Under the pieces are notes generated by a model that was given only the letters and a program-made list of their open reading frames with translations, was not told the origin of the DNA and did no database searches. From Pleurocapsa minor GSE-CHR-MK 17-07R (GTDB lineage: Bacteria; Chloroflexota; Anaerolineae; Aggregatilineales; Phototrophicaceae), in the NCBI GenBank assembly GCA_019359125.1, contig JAHHHY010000002.1:124001-188000 (forward strand): a DNA stretch of 64,000 bases. The letters run 5' to 3'. Positions 58,988 through 64,000 of this stretch are shown in pieces. Made by a program: the position numbers and the translations under genes. Position 1 is the stretch's first letter, and the number at the start of each line of letters is the position of its first letter.

Positions 58988-59395
58988 ATGACCCCAATCC
59001 GACAGTTGAGCCATGCCTCGTTGCCTGATGATGGCAGTTTTGCCGCCCACAGCGATGCGGGCGATATGCTGGAGATGGGCTTTGCCGCACGGCGCATGGG
59101 CGACTATCTGGAGCTGGCCTTCATCAGCGGGGCCGTCGAGATGACGCTGCGCCTGCGGGGGGCAGACCTGGCGCGCGCCCTGCGCAAGATGGACGACACC
59201 ATCAGCCCGGGGGCCGCCCGCACCGTTGGCACCGCGCAAAGCGAACTGCTGCTGACGCGCCAGGATGATCACACCCTGCTGCTGCGCCCGCGCCTGACCT
59301 CCGACGCCACTGGCAGCATCGCGCTCCATTTCGCGCTGGTGGGCAGCGCACTGGTCGCTTTCACCCATTGGGTGGGCGACATCAGCGTTAACTGA
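58988..59395 (+). CDS. Hypothetical protein
   Basis: 135 residues, beta-rich, no signal peptide and no motif I recognise. The first half reads MLEMGFAARRMGDYLELAF, the second ends ALHFALVGSALVAFTHWVGD. TATACT at 58950-58955 could be its -10. Codon use matches neighbours, which supports a real gene. It is the last gene before the glycine riboswitch. Confidence 0.6.
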   Translation: MTPIRQLSHASLPDDGSFAAHSDAGDMLEMGFAARRMGDYLELAFISGAVEMTLRLRGADLARALRKMDDTISPGAARTVGTAQSELLLTRQDDHTLLLRPRLTSDATGSIALHFALVGSALVAFTHWVGDISVN

Positions 59396-59402
59396 GAGAG
59401 CG

Positions 59403-59431
59403 TTGCCAAGCGGCTGCGAATTCGCTACAAT
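59403..59431 (+). promoter_or_regulatory. Promoter of the glycine cleavage operon
   Basis: TTGCCA (59403-59408), 17 bases, TACAAT (59426-59431). It predicts a start point just ahead of the riboswitch aptamer at 59465, which supports the call. Confidence 0.7.
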
Positions 59432-59464
59432 GCTGGCAATTCTTCCAAAACAAGATCGTTTCCA

Positions 59465-59608
59465 CGGAGAGTGCTGTATGCTTAGGCATATGGCCGCCGA
59501 AGGGGCAAGCGGAATGCCGGCTGGACAACCCGCGAAACTCTCAGGCTAAAAGGACGTGGAGCGAGCCATCCTCTGAAGCCCTCATGCGTCATAATGACCG
59601 GGACCGAC
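59465..59608 (+). ncRNA. Glycine riboswitch (single aptamer)
   Basis: The core of the glycine (gcvT-type) aptamer is plain: GGAGAG at 59466-59471 pairs with CTCTC at 59538-59542, with the conserved GCCGAAGGGGCAA between them and GAAACTCTCAGG then AAAAGGAC following. Only one aptamer is recognisable. The stretch up to 59608 is the switching region, ahead of a terminator. Binding of glycine is expected to prevent termination and raise transcription of gcvH-gcvPA-gcvPB, as is usual for this class. Confidence 0.93.
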
Positions 59609-59643
59609 AGAGCGCACAGCACACGCCGATGCGCTCTTTTTAT
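59609..59643 (+). terminator. Riboswitch-controlled intrinsic terminator
   Basis: AGAGCGCA (59609-59616) pairs with TGCGCTCT (59630-59637), followed by a TTT tract reaching 59643. It sits between the aptamer and gcvH, so it is the expression platform. Confidence 0.85.
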
Positions 59644-59660
59644 TTGTGGAGATGACACCC

Positions 59661-60053
59661 ATGGGAAACTGGAAGACACCGGAAACTCTGAAATATGCCA
59701 AATCGGACGAATGGCTGCTGCTGGAAGGCGAGACGGCCACGCTGGGCGTGTCGGATTACGCGCAGGACCAGCTGAATGACATCGTGTTTGTGGAGCTGCC
59801 CTCGGTGGGCGACCAGATCAGCGCCGGCGATGCCTTCGGCAATGTCGAATCTGTGAAGGCGGCCAGCGACCTGATCAGCCCGGTCAGCGGCACCGTGACC
59901 GAAGTCAACAGCGCGCTGGAAGGCACGCCTGAGCTGCTGAACAGCGACCCCTATGGCAAAGGCTGGATTGTGAAGATTGCGGTCAGCGACGCCTCCGGCG
60001 CGGCTGGCCTGATGGATGCGGCCGCCTACAGCGCCTTCTGCGAGACGCGTTAA
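59661..60053 (+). CDS. gcvH: Glycine cleavage system H protein
   Basis: 130-residue lipoyl carrier that shuttles the aminomethyl group between P, T and L proteins. Lipoyl lysine K66 in NVESVKAASDLISPVSG; other blocks: LGVSDYAQDQLNDIVFVELP and NSDPYGKGWIVKI. The ATG at 59661 follows GGAGATG at a suitable distance; ATG 59652 is an alternative. First gene after the riboswitch, 63 bases before gcvPA. Confidence 0.96.
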   Translation: MGNWKTPETLKYAKSDEWLLLEGETATLGVSDYAQDQLNDIVFVELPSVGDQISAGDAFGNVESVKAASDLISPVSGTVTEVNSALEGTPELLNSDPYGKGWIVKIAVSDASGAAGLMDAAAYSAFCETR

Positions 60054-60116
60054 CGGCTGGGCGTTTTTTGCGGGTTCCCTTGTGATCAGTGAGTTCAGGT
60101 TGAGGCTGTTATCGGT

Positions 60117-61457
60117 ATGAGCTACATCCCCCACACAGACGCCGAACGCGAGCAGATGCTCGCCGCCATCGGCGCAAAAACGATCGAAGAGCTGTTTGAT
60201 GCGGTGCCGGAGCAATATCGTTTCCCGGCGATGAATCTGCCGAAGGCGCTCAGCGAAATGGACATCGTCGCTGAGATGCAGGCGCTGAGTGAAGCCAACG
60301 ACCACGCGGGCGATTTTGCCATCTTCCGCGGCGCGGGCGCATATCATCACTTCGTGCCGTCGGTGGTCAATCACATGCTGCTGCGCGGCGAATTTTACAC
60401 CGCCTACACACCGTATCAGCCGGAAGTGAGCCAGGGCACGCTGCAGGCCATTTATGAATATCAAAGTATGCTGTGCCAGCTCACCGGCATGGATGCGGCC
60501 AACGCCAGCCATTACGACGGCGCGACCAGCCTGGCCGAAGCGGTGACGGTGGCGCAGGAAGTGGCGCGCCATAAACGCCGCAAAATCGTGCTCAGCGCGG
60601 GCATTCATCCGCAGTACCGCGAAGTCGTGCGCACGTATCATCAGTGGGCCAATCTGGACATCGTGGGGGACGAGGCTGTTCGTTCGGCGGCAGACCTGGG
60701 CGCGCTGATCGATGACCAGACCTCGATGGTCGCTGTCGCCTATCCGAATTATTTCGGCCAGGTGGAAGACATCGTCGCGCTGGCCGCCACAGCGCACGAG
60801 AAGGGCGCGCTGCTGGTGGTGGTCGCCAACCCGATGGCGCTGGCGCTGCTCAAGTCGCCGGGTGAGCTGGGTGCGGACATCGTCGTCGGTGAGGGCCAGC
60901 CGCTGGGCATCCCGCTGAGCTATGGCGGGCCGTATGTCGGCTTCTTTGCCTGCCGCGAAGAATATGTGCGCCGCATCGCCGGCCGCATTGTCGGTGAGAC
61001 GATCGACAAGGAAGGCCGCCGCGCGTTTGTGATGACGCTGCGCCCGCGTGAGCAGGATATCCGCCGCGAGAAGGCCACCAGCAATATCTGCACCAACCAG
61101 GGCCTGATGGCGCTGGCCGCCACGGTTTACCTTTCGCTGATGGGCAAGACCGGCCTGCGTCATGCGGCCGAGCTGTGCTATCACAAGGCGCATTATCTGG
61201 CCGACCAGCTCGATGACCTGATTGGCTACCGCGTCGATCGTTCGCTGCCGTTCTTCAACGAAATCGTGGTGAAGTGCCCACGCAGCGTCGATCACCTGAA
61301 TGCGGCGCTGAGCAAGCGCGGCATCATCGGCGGCATCGACCTGGGCAAAGATTATCCGCATTTGCAGGATCATATGCTGCTGTGTGTGACCGAACTCAAC
61401 CGCAAGCGCGAAATTGATACGCTGGTAGAAGTGCTGAAGGAAGTGCGCTATGAATAA
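60117..61457 (+). CDS. gcvPA: Glycine dehydrogenase (decarboxylating), subunit 1
   Basis: 446-residue N-terminal half of the P protein, separate as in many bacteria. It decarboxylates glycine together with subunit 2. Family blocks: YIPHTDAEREQML, FRGAGAYHHFVPSVVNHM, TAYTPYQPEVSQGTLQAIYE, QLTGMDAANASHYDGATSLA, and REQDIRREKATSNICTNQGL. Overlaps gcvPB by eight bases. Confidence 0.96.
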   Translation: MSYIPHTDAEREQMLAAIGAKTIEELFDAVPEQYRFPAMNLPKALSEMDIVAEMQALSEANDHAGDFAIFRGAGAYHHFVPSVVNHMLLRGEFYTAYTPYQPEVSQGTLQAIYEYQSMLCQLTGMDAANASHYDGATSLAEAVTVAQEVARHKRRKIVLSAGIHPQYREVVRTYHQWANLDIVGDEAVRSAADLGALIDDQTSMVAVAYPNYFGQVEDIVALAATAHEKGALLVVVANPMALALLKSPGELGADIVVGEGQPLGIPLSYGGPYVGFFACREEYVRRIAGRIVGETIDKEGRRAFVMTLRPREQDIRREKATSNICTNQGLMALAATVYLSLMGKTGLRHAAELCYHKAHYLADQLDDLIGYRVDRSLPFFNEIVVKCPRSVDHLNAALSKRGIIGGIDLGKDYPHLQDHMLLCVTELNRKREIDTLVEVLKEVRYE

Positions 61458-62958
61458 CACCCCCGAATCGCTCATTTACGAGATCAGCGTGCCGGGGCGC
61501 GTCGGCGTCAACCTGCCCGACTGCGACGTCCCTAAGGCCAGACTGCCCGCTGAACTGACGCGTGACGAACTGGACCTGCCCGAAGTGAGTGAGCTTCAGG
61601 TCGTCCGCCATTTCGTCAACCTGAGCCAGAAGAACATGGCCATCGACCGCAACTTCTATCCGCTGGGGTCGTGCACCATGAAGTACAACCCGAAGCTGAA
61701 CGAAGATATGGCCCGCCTGACCGGCTTTGCCCAGCTTCACCCGCTGACCGATGAGGCCGGGGCGCAGGGCGCGCTCGCGCTGATGCACACGCTGCAGGAA
61801 TGGCTGGCGGAAATCGCCGGATTCACCGGATGCAGCATGGCCCCCGCCGCTGGTGCGCAGGGCGAGCTGGCCGGCATCCTCATGATTCGCGCCTTTCACC
61901 GTGACCGCGGCGATGAGAAGCGTACGAAGATTCTGGTGCCCAACAGCGCCCACGGCACCAATCCTGCCACCGTGACCATGGCCGGGCTGACTGCCGTTGA
62001 GCTGCCGTCTGACAATCGCGGCAATGTCGACCTGGAGGCGCTGCGCGCTGCCTGTGACGACACCATCGCCGGCATGATGATCACGGTGCCCAGCACACTG
62101 GGCCTGTTTGACAGCAATATCGTCGAGATTATCCAGCTGGTGCACGAATGCGGCGGCCTGATGTACATGGACGGCGCGAATATGAACTCGCTGCTGGGCA
62201 TCGTCAAGCCGGGCGAGCTGGGCTTTGACGTGATGCATTACAACCTGCACAAGACCTTCAGCACGCCCCACGGCGGCGGCGGCCCCGGCTGCGGCGCAGT
62301 GGGCGCCAATGACCGCCTGAAGGATTATCTGCCCGGCCCGATCTCCGCGATTGTCGAGCCTGCGGGCGAGAAGAACCCCGCCCCGCTGTATGGCCTGGTG
62401 ACGCCAGTGCGCTCGATTGGCCGCCTGAAGGCATTCCAGGGCAATTTCGGCATGCATGTGCGCGCCTACGCCTATATCGCTGCCTATGGTGGCGAGGGCC
62501 TGCGCGACGTGTCGAAATATGCCGTGCTGAATGCCAATTATGTGCGCGCCAGCCTGAACGACGTGTACACGGTGCCCTATGACCGTTACTGCGCGCACGA
62601 ATTTGTGATGGAAGGCCACTGGAAGGACGCGCCGGGGATTCACGCGCTGGATATCGCCAAGCGCCTGATGGACTACAACTTCCACCCGCCCACCAACTAC
62701 TTCCCGCTGATCGTGCCCGAAGCCCTGCTGATCGAGCCGACCGAGACGGAAGACAAGGCGACGCTGGATGCCTTCATCGAGGTGATGCGCAAGATTGCCG
62801 CAGAGGCGAAGTCGCAGCCGGACCTGCTGCACGATGCGCCGCACGACGCGCCTGTGGGTCGCGTGGACGAAGTGCGCGCCGCCAAGCAGCTCATGCTGTG
62901 CTGCCGCCCGGAGCCGGACTGGCGTCGGTCAAAGGCTGATGCGCCCGCCACAACCTAA
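61450..62958 (+). CDS. gcvPB: Glycine dehydrogenase (decarboxylating), subunit 2
   Basis: 502-residue C-terminal half of the P protein, which holds the PLP lysine, K268 in NLHKTFSTPHGGGGPGCGAV. Other blocks: YPLGSCTMKYNPK, HPLTDEAGAQGAL, SAHGTNPATVTMAG, HEFVMEGHWKDAPGIHALDI. The C-terminal tail after about residue 460 is Ala/Arg/Asp-rich. Last gene of the operon before a terminator. No gcvT lies in the window, so the T protein must be encoded elsewhere. Confidence 0.96.
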   Translation: MNNTPESLIYEISVPGRVGVNLPDCDVPKARLPAELTRDELDLPEVSELQVVRHFVNLSQKNMAIDRNFYPLGSCTMKYNPKLNEDMARLTGFAQLHPLTDEAGAQGALALMHTLQEWLAEIAGFTGCSMAPAAGAQGELAGILMIRAFHRDRGDEKRTKILVPNSAHGTNPATVTMAGLTAVELPSDNRGNVDLEALRAACDDTIAGMMITVPSTLGLFDSNIVEIIQLVHECGGLMYMDGANMNSLLGIVKPGELGFDVMHYNLHKTFSTPHGGGGPGCGAVGANDRLKDYLPGPISAIVEPAGEKNPAPLYGLVTPVRSIGRLKAFQGNFGMHVRAYAYIAAYGGEGLRDVSKYAVLNANYVRASLNDVYTVPYDRYCAHEFVMEGHWKDAPGIHALDIAKRLMDYNFHPPTNYFPLIVPEALLIEPTETEDKATLDAFIEVMRKIAAEAKSQPDLLHDAPHDAPVGRVDEVRAAKQLMLCCRPEPDWRRSKADAPATT

Positions 62959-62977
62959 GGGTTACGGATATGCCATG

Positions 62978-63013
62978 AAAGAGGGCGCGTGCAGCAGCAT
63001 GCGCCCTCTTTTG
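62978..63013. terminator. Intrinsic terminator after gcvPB
   Basis: AAAGAGGGCGC (62978-62988) pairs with GCGCCCTCTTT (63001-63011), followed by T bases. It separates the gcv operon from the convergent adenosine deaminase gene. Confidence 0.88.
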
Positions 63014-63043
63014 TTTATGTGATTGTAGTTTCTGGAGGCGTGG

Positions 63044-64000
63044 TCAGGGCAGCGCGGGCGGCGGCACGATGGCGCTTAACGGGCGCGTACCGGGCGGAAA
63101 CAGCCAGTTGCGGAATTTGTTCACCAGCAGGATGCGCTCGGTTTCGGGCAGGAACGCGCTTTCAGCCGCTGTCAGGGTCTGGCGGCGGATGTCGGGCGTG
63201 CTGAAGCCAAACGAAGCCATCGCGCGGCGCAGCTCGTCGCTGAGCGTGATGCCGCTGATGAGCGGGTCATCGGTGTTAATCGTCGTCTTCACGCCGGCCG
63301 CGTGCAGCCTGCCCAGCGGATGCGCGGCCATCGACTCGACCGAGCCGCTGTCGACATTGCTGGTGGGGCACACTTCCAGCACGATGCCGCGTTCTTTGAG
63401 CAGATCGACCACCGACGCGTCCTCGATGCTGCGGATGCCGTGGCCGATGCGCCGGGCGCCCAGCTCGACGGCGCTGCGCACGCTGTCTGCGCCTGCCCAT
63501 TCCCCGGCGTGAATGGTGATATTCAGCCGGTCGGCTCTGGCGCGGTCAAACAGCGGCCTGAACAATTCCGGAGGGTAATTCGCTTCCGCGCCGGCCAGGT
63601 CGATAGCGACGATGCCCATATCGCGGCAGGCTATTGCGGCCTCGTAGGCCAGCATGGCAATTTCGATGCTCTCGTGCCGGTTCACGCTGACAATCAGGCG
63701 GACGTCCATGTTGTGCTGGCGCGCGCTCTCGTTGGCAGCCTCGCACACCCAGGTGACGACGTGCCGGTAATCGGTGTTGACGATGTTGTTCAGGGCTTTG
63801 GGGGTGAAGCGCAGCTCCATGTAGCGGACGTTATCGGCGGCGGCATCGGCCACGACTTCAGCGGCCACCCGGCGGATAATCTTTTCGGAGCGGTAAAACT
63901 GGCGCAGCACGGCGAACTTGCTCAGGAACTGCGTCATCGTGCGCGGCTCGTCTTTGGTCAGCTGCACATGCGGACGCAGCCCTTCGATGCTGAGCGCGGG
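63044..64000 (-). CDS. add: Adenosine deaminase, 5' end cut by window edge
   Basis: The frame is open through base 64000, so the N-terminus lies outside; 318 residues are visible. Deaminase of the amidohydrolase superfamily acting on adenosine or a related purine. Motifs: ITIHAGEWAG (metal and substrate His), RRIGHGI, LEVCPTSNVDSG and the metal-site NTDDPLISG. Substrate choice among adenosine, adenine or aminodeoxyfutalosine cannot be settled. Convergent with the gcv operon. Confidence 0.9.
   Translation of the reverse strand, partial: PALSIEGLRPHVQLTKDEPRTMTQFLSKFAVLRQFYRSEKIIRRVAAEVVADAAADNVRYMELRFTPKALNNIVNTDYRHVVTWVCEAANESARQHNMDVRLIVSVNRHESIEIAMLAYEAAIACRDMGIVAIDLAGAEANYPPELFRPLFDRARADRLNITIHAGEWAGADSVRSAVELGARRIGHGIRSIEDASVVDLLKERGIVLEVCPTSNVDSGSVESMAAHPLGRLHAAGVKTTINTDDPLISGITLSDELRRAMASFGFSTPDIRRQTLTAAESAFLPETERILLVNKFRNWLFPPGTRPLSAIVPPPALP

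Overview
The window is high-GC DNA that reads like a chromosomal segment of a Chloroflexota bacterium, most likely class Anaerolineae. This is inferred from gene content and style: several signal peptides ending in Ala-x-Ala-Gln or similar, low-complexity Pro/Thr/Ala/Glu surface proteins, sensor kinases with an N-terminal seven-helix membrane module, a split B12-dependent mutase and a cytochrome bc complex encoded next to a System I haem-maturation operon. No rRNA, tRNA, CRISPR array, integrase or insertion sequence was recognised.

Positions 1-13.9 kb hold the 3'-truncated glyA, two tandem beta-propeller proteins, a VOC protein, a TPR protein, a nested inverted-repeat element, a GT-C glycosyltransferase next to a Ser/Thr kinase with C-terminal membrane modules, an SH3-containing secreted protein, prs, and the B12-binding subunit of an acyl-CoA mutase overlapping its chaperone meaB. 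Positions 14-32 kb hold a 1393-residue multi-GAF histidine kinase, an iolD operon, a CUT1 sugar ABC importer without its ATPase, a GNAT protein, a family 2 glycosyltransferase, and two overlapping membrane histidine kinases, one of which has lost its phospho-accepting histidine. Positions 32-41 kb hold a zinc-ribbon membrane protein, two unrecognised genes, tsaD, a 2-hydroxyacid dehydrogenase, the mutase large subunit, rnd and corA.

Positions 41-54.8 kb form a bioenergetic block: Rieske protein, extended cytochrome b and dihaem cytochrome c behind a good sigma70-type promoter, then a solitary PAAR-like protein and a stalk protein, then ccmE-ccmF-ccmH-ccmG-ccmI-like-(dihaem cytochrome lipoprotein)-ccmA-ccmB-ccmC-ccmD. 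The ccm genes would supply covalent haem attachment for the c-type cytochromes encoded beside and inside the operon. CcmE carries Cys where the classical family has the haem-binding His, yet a CcmH is present, which makes this a possible hybrid of two described systems.

At 54.8-55.75 kb the sequence becomes markedly AT-rich and holds one winged-helix gene resembling the isolated N-terminal domain of Mrr enzymes, probably acquired DNA. From 55.7 to 64 kb follow a TetR-controlled small operon with a visible operator, a DUF1684 protein, and a glycine riboswitch with its own promoter and terminator ahead of gcvH-gcvPA-gcvPB. A 5'-truncated adenosine deaminase closes the window. GlyA and the glycine cleavage proteins together indicate one-carbon and glycine metabolism; gcvT is not in the window.
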